Below, in pieces: positions 45,043 through 56,800 of a stretch of DNA of 64,000 nt; within the stretch, counting starts at the first letter, position 1; every line of letters begins with the position of its first letter. Under the pieces are notes generated by a model. The model made no database searches. It saw only the letters and a program-made list of their open reading frames with translations, and was not told the origin of the DNA. Both the position numbers and the translations under genes were made by a program. The stretch comes from Ascaris suum (taxonomy: Eukaryota > Nematoda > Chromadorea > Rhabditida > Ascarididae). Location of the stretch: assembly GCA_013433145.1 (NCBI GenBank), contig CM024191.1, positions 450,501 to 514,500 on the forward strand. Direction: 5' to 3'.

Positions 45043-45246
45043 GAATTGATTCGCAGTGATAAAAAAGCAGAAATCATAGGAATAGAAGTGAGAGCAGAAA
45101 GGCAAATTCAAATGTTTAATTTTTGTAAAGCAATTACTATTTTCGGTAAATCGACTCTACTTCAGGGAGCCGTTGAATCGCCACCACCTCAAATTCTCGA
45201 AGGGAGAAGATTATCGTTCGACTCATACCGCCATGATAAATCATAA
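45043..45246 (+). CDS. Terminal exon with Pro/Ser-rich end, unrecognised
   Basis: Open from an acceptor CACCATTAG to a TAA at 45244: IRSDKKAEIIGIEVRAERQI, then GAVESPPPQILEGRRLSFDS and YRHDKS. The IRSD-K-A beginning resembles the IRSDVEKA of the exon at 43824, suggesting the two could be alternative or related ends of one gene. AATAAA overlaps the stop region. Low certainty because only one exon is seen. Confidence 0.35.
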   Translation, partial: ELIRSDKKAEIIGIEVRAERQIQMFNFCKAITIFGKSTLLQGAVESPPPQILEGRRLSFDSYRHDKS

Positions 45247-45259
45247 TAAATCATGAATT

Positions 45260-46198
45260 TATCTTAATTCTGTAATCAGTGCTAAGTGAAAGAGATACAC
45301 AAAGAAATTTTGCGATCGCTGAAAAATCCGTTATAACGACCGCAGTGTTGAAGTTCAAAAATATGAGCGGACCTCAGAACAGTAACAAAGGAGACCTTTC
45401 CTTAACTGAAAAGCATGAAGATATTTTTTAGACTGTTGGAGAAACCGCTTCTTCTATTCATTGACAAATTATATAGGTTCCTCAACTAGTAAGTGAATAA
45501 GTTTGTGCTGTGGATTTCATTGAATGGTATAAGTGATATTTCGATGCTCATTTTTGCACATAATATGAAGTGCCACATGTGTTACCTTTTCTCATTCTAA
45601 TAGTGATTGCATTTATTCGTCTGTTCTATAATAAAATGCAAGCAACATTGAGACAAAGAACTTTGGCTCCTCTGAACCATTGAATTCATGATTGAAGTAT
45701 CAGTGATGTGCGTTTAAAATTTGCATATATAATTTTTGCAATTTACGTGATTTTGGTTATTTGGCATTGAATTCGTTTTGCTGAAATAAGAAGAGCTTCT
45801 AATGACGCTTCTTTAATTCACATTTTCCTTCATATATTATGTGAATTCGTTATTATTTCATCTATCCCGTGTGAAATTTGCTCATAATTTCATTGTCTTA
45901 TCTCTTGTTTATTTGTGATTTATTGTCATCGATTCAATGAAGTCATTATTTAAAAAAAATAAATATTCCGATAATCGTCGCATCGACGAGAAATAATCCT
46001 CACTCTTATCCTGGAATCCACAATATACTTTCAATGATGCGAAAAGTTTCACTTGGATTAGTGATGTAATGCATTAATTAATCAGCGAAGGAAATTCGAT
46101 ATTGTGCTTAAACTGCGAAAATGACGGCCAAATAACTGCAGCAAAAACGATTTACTTAGTCAAAAGAATGCAGTCCACAAAAGAAACAAAACAGAATA

Positions 46199-46275
<77 letters not shown>

Positions 46276-47450
46276 CAAATTTTATGTTTACATAAAGGTG
46301 AGTGTGTGTTAGGGATTGGCCATTGAATACACATTGGCTTACTCATTCCTCGCGTTACGTACGAACAGCGACGTTTGCTTGCCACCTTTGTACAAAATGG
46401 TTCGCCATATTCTTCAACACCTGTTTTTCTGCTTTTCAAATGAATTTATCGTCCTTTCTTCGAAGCTACTATCCTATTACGTCGAATGCATAAGTGATTA
46501 GGTTCATTTGTTATAGGGGTAAGGAAAGGGAAGGTATCTGTGTGAACCTCTTCTTCTGCATTGCCTCCTTCCCCTCATCCTTCCAATAGATCCGTCATCC
46601 TCCTCCCTCCCCCCCCCCCGCCCCCCTCCGAATTCTCTAAAGAAGCATAACCCATCTCCTTAACAACGTTTTCCATAAGCTCTAAAAAATGTCGCGCATA
46701 TTGGTATGCAATTATTCATATTTACTATTGCTGTAGCTTGTTTGTGCATGCATTTATTTCTTAATTAATAATTCCCATATGTTGTTAATAAGGCAGTTTG
46801 AAAACGATGCAATAGCTATGATGCTTTTTGCACCCGATGACCCACTCATTTGTTTTTCTTTGTAAATTATGGAAACTCATTTTGATTTCATCTTAGCTTT
46901 TTTTTTCGGCAGAACTGTTGAGGAGAGAAGACGATACTGTCGACTCAATTGTTTATTATCATTCGTTGTTCTTTTCGATTCTATTCGTAAAATATCAAAT
47001 CCTTCGTCGTGCTTATTTTTCTAATCGACAGGAAATGACTGAAAGTAAATATAGCTATAGTCCATTTCACTTCAAAAACAATTTTTAAATCTATTAATGC
47101 ATTGAGCAATCTCTACAGCCTATCGAAGAGGCACTGCCATATAACATCTCGCAAAAGGCATAAAATTTCGCTAACTATCTTACCTCATTCTTTGAAAATT
47201 TTCCTCACTCGATTTTTGTAAAATTTTCGATGAATTCTTCGCTAATCTTGATTTGAAAATGACATGAACTAAGGCATTTTCGAAGCAGTTCTGCCTTCCA
47301 TCAGTTCGAGCAGTTTTCGTAATAGCCTTATTGACGTTGCTTCGAAGCTCTCACTATAGACTATGGCAATCTGCCGCTTCGTTCCATCATACCCCCCTCT
47401 CCTTCCTCCCCTTCCGATCCTCATCTAAGCTTAGTAGTTCTGCGGCTCGA
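45260..47450. other. AT-rich stretch, no gene seen
   Basis: Apart from the (GA)n tract and a C-run near 46610-46626, I see no coding region, only short chance frames. Confidence 0.4.
46202..46274. repeat. (GA)n microsatellite
   Basis: About 73 bp of uninterrupted GA repeats; a purine/pyrimidine tract able to adopt triplex structure in principle. Confidence 0.98.
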
Positions 47451-47454
47451 GGCC

Positions 47455-47824
47455 TCAAAATCTCACGATGAAACCCTTCGACTTGAAGGCTTTCAGAACT
47501 AAAAGAGTTTGAGCTCGAAGATCCCTGCGTGATGACAGTGATCTCTCGCTCAGTGGCCTCGGATCTTTTCCGTCCTTGTCGATCTGAACGAAGGCTGTTC
47601 CGCCCCTAATACACTGAGGCTGCGAGCCTTATCTTGGGAGAGGAGTGAGATGTAGGAAAAGGCAAGTAGGGGAAGCAAACGAATCAGAATTTGGAAGCTT
47701 CGTTCAAGTATCCCGAGAAACATGTCAAAAATATGTCGGCTTGTTTTTTACCGATATAGCTTCTGGGATACAGTTGAGGCAAAGCTTCCGAGGCCTTCAA
47801 CAAAGCTGATAGCAACCACTGCTT
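47455..47824 (-). CDS. Last two exons of an unrecognised minus-strand gene
   Basis: Exon 47824-47752 (acceptor TTACTTACAG, phase 1) reads AVVAISFVEGLGSFASTVSQ then KLY and ends TATCG|GTAAAA in phase 2. The 146-bp intron ends GTATTAG; exon 47605-47455 then gives GGTAFVQIDKDGKDPRPLSE, RSLSSRRDLRAQTLL and an end GFIVRF with TGA. A second frame of the same exon (starting GRNSLRSDRQGRKRSEATER) is also open for about 70 codons, so dual reading or misassignment is possible; I prefer the first because its phase matches. The Ser/Arg region suggests a phosphorylated tail. Family unknown. Confidence 0.45.
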
Positions 47825-48542
47825 CTGTAAGTAATGCAGTACGTATGGATTTCTACTTATAGATAGAATAGCCAGCACTACATAATGAGAAAGCAAAAGA
47901 AAGAACAGTCACGAGTAATAGCAGTGATGACTGTGACAGCAACGATAGCAACTGCAATAGTAGCACAGCAGAAAAATAGTAACAGTTGCTGGAGAACTGC
48001 AGAGTCTGTGGGCTCAGATCACTACACTTCTCGCTCGATGACCTTTGAGGTTGGTGGGCTGATCTGCTGAGGTATCAGACAGAAACTATCAATTGGCGAG
48101 GCCCAAGTCCATGTTCATTTCCTCCCTCTCCCCATTTCGCAGCCCCGAGAGAATTAATCGATACTCACTAAGACTCTGTTAGTCCAGTATTCAGTACTGC
48201 TCATGCTCTGCCGTCAAATTCTGGAAAATTACTGCTGTTTGATAGCGATCTTAGGAGGACTTTGAAAAAAAAACCGAGTACTCCCCCCGGAAGCAATTTA
48301 ATGACTCATGGTCATTTTGCGATTCATTCTAGCTCCTCAACTCTTTGATTCAGTCTGCTTACATATTCAGTGAAGCAGTTCGCTTCAATATGCCATAGAA
48401 GAATGATGTTACCAAACTGCTGAAATCAGTTTGCCATTAGGCCGTATGCTGTAAATTGCTTTGAAACAATGGCAGAGCACATGACATAAACTACCACTCA
48501 ATACTGAAAAAATTGCCTGCAGTTATAAGTGAATACAATGCT

Positions 48543-48553
48543 TATATATTACA
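48543..48553 (+). promoter_or_regulatory. Possible trans-splice acceptor
   Basis: TATATATTACAG lies 6 bp before the ATG at 48560, where nematode genes often receive a spliced leader. It could also be an ordinary acceptor after an unseen 5' exon. Confidence 0.3.
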
Positions 48554-48559
48554 GTAACG

Positions 48560-51500
48560 ATGGCGCAACCATCGACAAGTGGCATCAATCAAGAGACGAT
48601 CGCATCCAACTATTCGGTTGATCGAGTCGTCTCTCAGGTAGAACAAGTCAGTGGACTCATCAATGACCTCGTGATATCTGTTCGTTCAGTTTTGTTGTTT
48701 TCGGATGGCACTGTTGCTTTGATTTTTTTATCAGTGTATTGTCTGCATGCTTACCTTTGGCTGGCAAAGAACATGACCCACCTCAGTGGTGTTCATAATT
48801 CTTTGTACGCTGCCTCATATACATCAAATTTCGTAATGCAGTTGCGGAGTAGAAATTATTCGAGAGACAAAGCTACACATTCAAAAGTAAGTCAGGTGGT
48901 TGTCATAATGTGCTTCACAATTGCAAGTTTCTAAGAGCATATTGGATCGTTCGTGTCTACACTTATGGCACGTCAGCCATAGACAAGCAGTTAGCCTGTC
49001 CATCAATGAAAGCGCTCACGTCCGAGAGCAACGCGAATTACTAACATCCTTGCTCTTTGCTCAAAATTCGCGGAGAGGTTTTTTTAACCTTAATACTGTG
49101 CAAGCGGAGAAACGCGTCAAAGGAGTTGGTTCGATAAGTCTTCTTGCAGTTTCACTCAACATGCCTTTAGTTTCAAAAACTGCCAACAAATGAAAAAAAT
49201 CTTTGCAATAAGAATTCAGACTCTAACAGACCGATTACTGTGCAGATCCCCCCACCCCCCCCCCCCCCCCATAAAAGATTCGTTTTCTTGCAAGCGAGCT
49301 GGTCAGCTTCGATTAGTGCAAACTCTCTTTGATTTAATGAATTAGCTTGCAAAAGTGCAAATCGTACTAGTCCCTCTGGTTTCCTTCCCCACCCCCTTCC
49401 CCCAACCCCCCATATCAAAGCCATCGTGTGACAAAACGAGTTGAGTCATTCACTTATCGTAAGTGATTATTTCACTCATCATTACCCTTAGTGATGATCA
49501 CATCTGTTTGATACTTGCGTTTTATAGAATTTGTTCTATGTAAATTTTAATGCCCCATTTGGCGTCTTCCGTTCCATCGAAATTTTTTGCCTCAAGCGGG
49601 TAAGTTCAACATTTTGTGGTACACTTTCCCCACAAGCAAATACTTCTTATGCTGTAAAACTGCTGTCGAAGAACGTCCAACTGTTTTGTTCACATTAGTT
49701 TTGTATGACAAGTTTTTCTTCACATCACATCCATCGCCACTAGCGATAAAAGTTGAACGCTTCAAAGATTTTGATTTGATGCCGTACGCATGTGCACATA
49801 GAAAGGTTTTTAGCTAAATTTGAGGCTTTTGAACGTATTATGCCTATTATTCTATGCAGTCGATAGTATCGAAAGCATTGTATGCTCCCATAAGAAGGCA
49901 GATGTGTTGAAAAATTAGTACAAAGTGAATTACTATTCAGGCGAAGCAACGTGTAGACGGAGTGGCTGCCCGCGGACAAGAGAGCCTCGCTGGCTTTGCC
50001 AAACAATTTGCGATTGGAAAAGAGGAAGTCGACCATATGCTTGTAAGCATTATAATCTTCGACATTATGTAACAGTAAGTAAAACGACGAAGTTCATAGT
50101 AACGAAAGTTCACGGTAATGATATTGAATTGGCCGAAATAATTATTTTCGAATATCATCCTCTTTTTATGATGCTTTCTCTAAGGTAGTTTATCGCATAA
50201 GTGAATTTAGGTGCTTTGCAATTTCGTATAAGAAACGATCGAAAATCGGAAAATTCTTCTCGTCATGAGGATGAAGAGATGATACGACTCTTCAGTAACT
50301 TTTCGGCTTTAAAATCCGTAAGACATAAGCGACTTTTCCGCACTGCTTTACAACGTCAATTAATTTGAAAACAATATGCTCAAATTACCATATTCAAGAG
50401 AACACAACGCTTTCTCGAATTTCGAATTTATAAGGAGTGGCATACTATTTAAACAAGCACGAATATAACTTTTCAAGTGAACAGCACAAATATGACTTTT
50501 GAAGACGTATTGAGATAGTCAGAAAACAAGGAACATGTGGTCAAATGCCGATTTAATTATTCCCTGACTACCTCAGTTATAACAAAATAAGGGATACTGT
50601 TGTCTGTTGTTGTCAATATTGTTGCCGTCACAAAACAAAACTCTTGTCGCGAGAGGATAAGATGTCACATACGGTGAAGGGGTGATGCATGAGAAACAGC
50701 AACACTTCTATACGTATTAAACGCATTTTTTTGAATAACGTAGCTGCATTTGCTTATGAGTCTTTAAAATTTGCTATTCTAAGCAGCATTTAGAATGGGC
50801 ATTTGATGTAATAAAAGCCCTATGTGGCTGAAATTGCATGTTCATCGATCAGCCAAACTGATTATTTAATCGCAATCCCTTTACTTAATGAAGAAATCTG
50901 ACTGCCATTCTTTCCCTAGTAGATCTGCTAAATAACGTTGGCATGCGGAACTCCAAAAATTCACTACCAACGATTATGAGGATCTTTGGAATTGGTGGAC
51001 TTCTGAAATTGGGACCTCCAACGAGATTCGGATGCTTCTGTTCACGAAATTTAGGAGTCCTCAAAACATCTTCGTAGGATAACTATTACCCAGCTATGTA
51101 ATCTTATAAAAAGATAACCTCGCCTTGCCATTATAGTCTCCTAAGAGGGCGACTGAAGATTTCCATCTCGAGAAGCATTAAGCCTCTCCGCTCTCGGGTG
51201 ACCGCATCTAATTTTGCATACAGTGTGAGCCATTTGGAAAATATTGCTGATATTTGCTTTTGAAAAGAGCTACACACGAATTATATGTTAATTGGAATTG
51301 ACTGACTTGAGCCCGTTTCCAAATAAGCTCGATTGTTTTAACTGAATTCCAAACGTCCGATGTTTTGCAAAAAAAAAAAAAAACATTAGGTCAAAAGAGC
51401 GGCCAGCCATATCCCAGTAGTTGCGAACTTTTCACATCCAATTTATTAGTATTTATTATTAGGAGTGGAAGGAGTATAGGTAACGACGGTTAGTTGAATA

Positions 51501-51722
51501 TTTGATCGTTACATTTCTCTTTTTTTGGTGAGAATAATAATTTTGCAGAGTATTGTTGAAGTGAAGACGAAGGATTTTCCACTGGTCGCTTTCTATGTAC
51601 TGCTTATAATGATGCTGATTATCGTTCTCACGTCGCTATTGTACTTACTAACCACAGGCAGTGCACGGGTCGCTAATCGCTATTACCGTATGAAGCCACC
51701 GCAGAGACCTGAGACAGTTTAA
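48560..51722 (+). CDS. Small membrane protein with C-terminal PDZ-type ending
   Basis: Three exons, all phase 0: 48560-48679 (ATG, QPSTSGINQETIASNYSVDR and EQVSGLINDLVIS), 49941-50042 (acceptor TACTATTCAG, RVDGVAARGQESLAGFAKQF, donor CTT|GTAAGC) and 51549-51722 (acceptor TTTTGCAG). The last encodes SIVEVKTKDFP, one long hydrophobic segment VAFYVLLIMMLIIVLTSLLY, and a short basic tail NRYYRMKPPQRPETV. Total about 131 residues. The heptad-like polar N-terminus plus a near-C-terminal helix suggests a type II or tail-anchored-like protein; the ETV end fits a class I PDZ ligand (inference). A donor CAG|GTAGAA inside exon 1 is an alternative. AATAAA at 51870 fits. No family recognised. Confidence 0.6.
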
Positions 51723-52085
51723 ACGAATACATGTGGCTCGATTCAGAGCGGAAGAAGGCAACTCTTCTCGTCATTCAAAGAAACAGCTAAAAATATGCCA
51801 GAGGAAGGGGACCTTTCGCCAAGTCGGCGAAGGTAAAAGGTGTTCCATCTGAAATACCTCAAAATGGTCAATAAATGTCTTTTTTCCTTGACTGTGTTGC
51901 AAGTTTCGCGACTATGTAGAATTTTCACGCCCGCCGATGTCTGCCAATTGGATTTGCCATTGTTCGATTGCCTCTTCAAGCTTATTGTATGCGTGAGCTT
52001 TACTTTTTTGATTCTATGCAAATAAAGAATACTACCTTTCAGCTAATGCTTCAGCACTTCGCTAAAATTGCTGCAAAATTTGCTC

Positions 52086-52140
52086 AGCAAAAGCATTTGA
52101 TAAAAGAACTAAGGCAGTTCTTTTATCAAATGCTTTTGCT
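52086..52140. repeat. Perfect 25-bp inverted repeat (hairpin)
   Basis: AGCAAAAGCATTTGATAAAA plus GAACT at 52086-52110 is exactly complementary to 52116-52140, with a 5-nt loop AAGGC. A partial further copy, AAGCATTTGAG, follows at once. Probably a template-switch inverted duplication; a transcribed hairpin cannot be excluded. Confidence 0.95.
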
Positions 52141-52537
52141 AAGCATTTGAGTGATTCATCGAATTATTCAGCAGAACGATAGTCAAATTAAGGAAGATGG
52201 AAGAGATGGGCGGAGTAAGTTTTAATTTTTCGAGGGAACAGAATGCAAACTGAGCTATGAGGTACAAAATCTTTAAACCAATCTCAACCACTTGAAGAGT
52301 AATAGGACGCAGTGATTGTTTTAAAACGTGCTCAATCCTATGACAAATTTTTGAGTCATCGGTAGTGTTTGGACTCCGACTGCGGAAGCAGCAGAACTGA
52401 AGGAAGATCTCGAGTAAACTGTAGCTGTTAAATAGGCTTCGATGTTAAGAAGTCAAGTTATAGCACCTTTTTATAGAATCCACAGCATATTGCAGAGTGA
52501 AAGGAAGACGGGGTGTTATTCTTTTATCGTATGACTC

Positions 52538-52864
52538 TTAGGCAGCACGTGCTGATAGAAGACAGCCCGACATATTACAGGTAAAACAGCCGACATGCTG
52601 CAGGTTGAGTGCACAACAGCAAACTATGTGCAGGATGTTGCAAGTTTTTTGAGGTGGATATAATGGCTGTTGTAGTAATAACGGATGTCTGTAACAGCAA
52701 AGAAGTAACAGATAACCAGTCACTGCCAAAAAACCTACTAGTGCAAGTTTTCTTATTTTCGTGAATAATATTGCATGTAGGTGAATGATAATAACTGCAG
52801 TAGTGATCAGTACTAATGCATTAAGAATGCCGGTGGAGATAGGCAAGCGACGAATATGAGCCAT
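52538..52864 (-). CDS. Hydrophobic 108-codon ORF, uncertain
   Basis: Single open frame from ATG (MAHIRRLPISTGILNALVLI) with two membrane-like segments, LNALVLITTAVIIIHLHAIL and LALVGFLAVTGYLLLLCCY, then a Cys-rich end. It might be a small two-pass membrane protein. The plus strand contains several loosely repeated TGCAGG-like words, so the Cys/Leu richness may simply reflect low-complexity DNA. No flanking support. Confidence 0.2.
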   Translation of the reverse strand: MAHIRRLPISTGILNALVLITTAVIIIHLHAILFTKIRKLALVGFLAVTGYLLLLCCYRHPLLLQQPLYPPQKTCNILHIVCCCALNLQHVGCFTCNMSGCLLSARAA

Positions 52865-53170
52865 TACAGGCAGATACTAATAGTTGCAGGTCTTCTTACT
52901 TCTTACCACTTTGTACTGATTACTAGTAAAGCGTATGAAGGCTATGAGGGATAACTTATTAACTTTATAAAAGGCACAGTTTTACAGAATTTCCATGAGC
53001 ATAGGCGAGAAGCGTGATCCAAAAAGAGCGGTCTTATTGACAAGGAAAATGATTTTCTCTAAAATTTTCACACGATAGAAGAACATTAATATAAAGTCAT
53101 TATACAACAGTGTGCATGCATGAAACAGTGCATGTATATGCAATTAAATATTTAGCACACCACACAAACG

Positions 53171-53316
<146 letters not shown>

Positions 53317-53600
53317 CAGAGAACTTCTATATAGGAAAAGGAGTTATTGAGGTGCATGGATTATTTGTCTTTCAAGCATTCGAGAGCTTCACTAGTCATG
53401 TTCCTAAACAGACTTCACTGGTGGAAAATGGTTCGCCTCGTTATTTTGCTAACGCTAACGATGCGGATCAGGGTATGAAATTTGCTTGGAGCAATACTAA
53501 GATAATCCAGAATGGAACTTATTTGTGCTGAGATCTGAGAATCACAATACGGCAATGAAGACGGGTATCAAAAGCTGACCGCAGTGCATCGGGTGATATT

Positions 53601-53827
53601 TTAGTGGTCTCGGGTCGCACCGAGAATTTGGCCAAGTGTGAACTCAGTGACAATCGAAGCGATCGACTCTACGGGGCGACTCGGATCTCGAATCTGAGGA
53701 ATCGAGTTGAGGATGAACCTCTCGATGGGACCGCCTCTACCTCCTGATCCCGCACCGCGGAACTGTCGGTTTTCGCTCCCAGGTATCCATATCGGTGGCG
53801 GTGGTCTTGGTAGCGGTTTTCCGCTAT
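53601..53827 (-). CDS. Astacin C-terminal tail exon
   Basis: Acceptor ATTTCTAG, then 74 codons and TAA at 53603-53601. It begins [20 protein letters not shown], continues with [20 protein letters not shown] and ends [18 protein letters not shown]. Its start phase (1) matches the end of 56213-56104. The stretch is GC-rich and fully open in one frame only. A tail replaces the thrombospondin repeat seen in several relatives. Confidence 0.75.
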
Positions 53828-56800
53828 CTAGAAATTTTCCACTTTAATCACTTTAAATGGTGTAATAGTTTCGCCTTCCTTCATGCAACAGTTATAAAAT
53901 CCGATTCAACTTGAGCGCACACCTATATCGACTCGTTTCTTCTCGAATGACATCTGCGTGCATGTGTCTGCATGTGGATGTGCATGTGCATGCATATGTC
54001 TGTGTGTCCATTCGGTAGTTACGGCTCATTAGTCATAAATGTCGTGTGGAATAATGTTCACTATGGCATAATTCACTTAACAAACCCAAATTCCACACCA
54101 ATAAAGTGGCACTTTGATAATTCCTAACAGTTCTACTTATTCATAGCAATGACGCCTTCTCAATTAATTGCCGTGCATAATAACGCATATAATAATAGCT
54201 CTTTATCGAAATACTCCCTTTTAACACATACTCAAGAACTGCCAACAGTGAGTCCTTTTCAAAACTAATCACGAAATGTTTTTATTGGCAATCGCCATAT
54301 TTCATTCGCAACGGCTGTCATTAAAATTCAAATGCGCTTTATTGTGATCTAATATCAAGATATGTTCCCTATCAAAATCTTCAGCAGTATCACAACAAAC
54401 TTTTTTGGCTGATTTTCAGTTAATTTATTTATATATAACTCAATTAGCACCAATTCAAGCTAGGCATTTATGTATAAATTTTTTACTTCATTGCAGAAAT
54501 CTTATCATCTGTAGTAGTGAAAATATTGGCACATTCTAAGTACTACAAGGGGCAAGAACGTATAGCATTGAGCGGAAACAACTAATTAATACGCATATTT
54601 TTGCCAATTACCCTTGCAGTACTGATGCATAACCTTCTGCTTACACTACCCGCTTATATTTCCTCCAATACTGCCTCAACATGGTCTTAAATCATTAAAA
54701 ATAAACAAGTGGCACAATTTTGAAGAATGTGACAATTTCGGCGTAATAAGAAAGACGAAAGCGCATTATCTAAACAACTTCAAAGTTCATATTCAATCAG
54801 TGCAGCCCTTTTATTTTACTCGCATTATGATCCTCCTTCCTGTCCGTTTGAATAACCTCATATCTAGTGTCATCTCATTATTAAATGTTTTTGATTCATT
54901 GTTTTCTCTTTCTCCTTCCTTTTGCACAGAAATATGACATTCATTGTTAGTGACTAAGAACCGGAAATAAATCTGCACTTATTTTACTTCATATTCTTAC
55001 TGCTTTGCGTTCAACTCCTAGTTATCTGACACTGAGAAAACCTTTACACTAAGTTCCCTTATAACTTTAAACGCTTTCTAATGACTCCTAATTCCTATAT
55101 CAATTTTCGTTATGAGCCATAATCATATATATGAGTTGTAAGTACTTCAATGCAAACTGAAACTTCCACTTATAAGTGTTCTTGCTAAACCACTCGCCTC
55201 ATATTCTTTTGGTGGGCCGTTCAATCATCTCTTGTTCTGCAATTGCTCGGTGGTGAAAAAAAAAAACCGGATAGAAAAAGTTTTCAAAAGCAAAAGGCAC
55301 AAAATGGTTGTCGACGCTATTTTTTTCGTCGAACTGAACATCCAACACGAACTGTTCAACATTTTGATTGAAAATTAATCAATAAAAGGAGTTTTTATAT
55401 TTGAGTACTGCCGAGATTTTTTGTGGAAATTCCTTGAGACGATTAGTTAATGAATCTGTAATAATGTAGTATTCGAATGCAGCGAATTCTCTCAAATAAG
55501 CCGGAAATGAGTTTGATTTATTTATAAGCATCATCGTAAACAGAATTTAGTCATATCGGACTGAGACAACTTTTTACCGAATTATCACTTTTCCTCATTA
55601 AAAACTCATAGAATTGGGGAAAAATATTTGTGTTGTTTGTGTTATTTGTGTTGTTAGCGTGTATTACATCCGTGCGCATAGCAGTTTGATGTAGTTCAGC
55701 GTATCTACGTATATAATGGCCAAATGAGACATTTAGAAATGCATTCGAATTGCATCAATCTAAGCTCAGATTACTTAAGGTGGGGGAAAAAATACAGGTA
55801 TTGGATGTTTTCAAGAAAGCACGACAAGTTGTAAACTAAAATTCCTCGAAACTGCTATTAGTAATGTCTATGAATTCGCTGCATTTCATTGTCTACAACA
55901 CTGATAAATGACTATTGACATCATTAAGAACTGAATTAGTGCAATTTTAATCCAAATGTTTTATTTAAAATTCTATTCCAATAAAGGACTTGTCATTATT
56001 CACATTGTGGATAGTAAGCTCGGAAACCGCAAAAGTTCAATGAATGTCTTGAGGCATGAGGTGACTCCATTCACTAAAGGAATATAATAGAAATATTAAT
56101 TACCTTGTATATACCTGAGAGTGAATAAGCCTTCCCGGTTGAGTTCTCTTGCATCAACGATTATGAGCATTTCATCCTGCTCCGAGATTATTTCCAAATC
56201 TTTCTCAGAACAACTGAAAAAGTTTCTAAATGTTTTGTAGACATTCTTCAAAAGCAGAAAATACCGATTAGCGACGTCACTAAAATCGACAACCCCTAAA
56301 TTTAACAAAATAACCATCAGAGACCAAAGACATTTTTTAAACCTATCACAGCAAGAGGCATAAGAAAGAAGTGCACGACTAAAGTTCTTTTAAGACTGAA
56401 TCGCATTTATTGGCAATCAAACATATGCAGGAAATAAGCAGGAAGTATCAGTAAGAGAGATTCTAGTTCACTTATTACGTTAGTTTGCAGATACGAGCAC
56501 AGAGCCCCTCTTTCACAGTATGAACCTTCTTTATAAAGGTTTATATTATCAAAACAAATTAGATACAACAATACAATTACTGCATCTTTGAGTAGCAATT
56601 ACCAAATTCAGATTTCTAAGAGCATCTCCGCTTTAAGACTTCGATCTTGGAGACGCAAATTTAGACGATCCATTAAAGTGAACTTTTTTTTAAAAATGCA
56701 TCCCTATTAAAAATCGCACGATCTCGACTAAACCCATCCAAGATGTAGATTATAATTTTTGTACGACAATTGTTTTCAGGAAATATAGTGCAATTTCCTA

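Noticed and set aside
46152..46439. Ser-Leu repeat ORF
   Set aside because: Artefact of the (GA)n tract.
48680..48934. Extension of the first exon of the 48560 gene through a hydrophobic stretch (VALIFLSVYCLHAYLWLAK)
   Set aside because: The membrane helix and stop in the 51549 exon with matching phase give a simpler model; the extension lacks a good donor.
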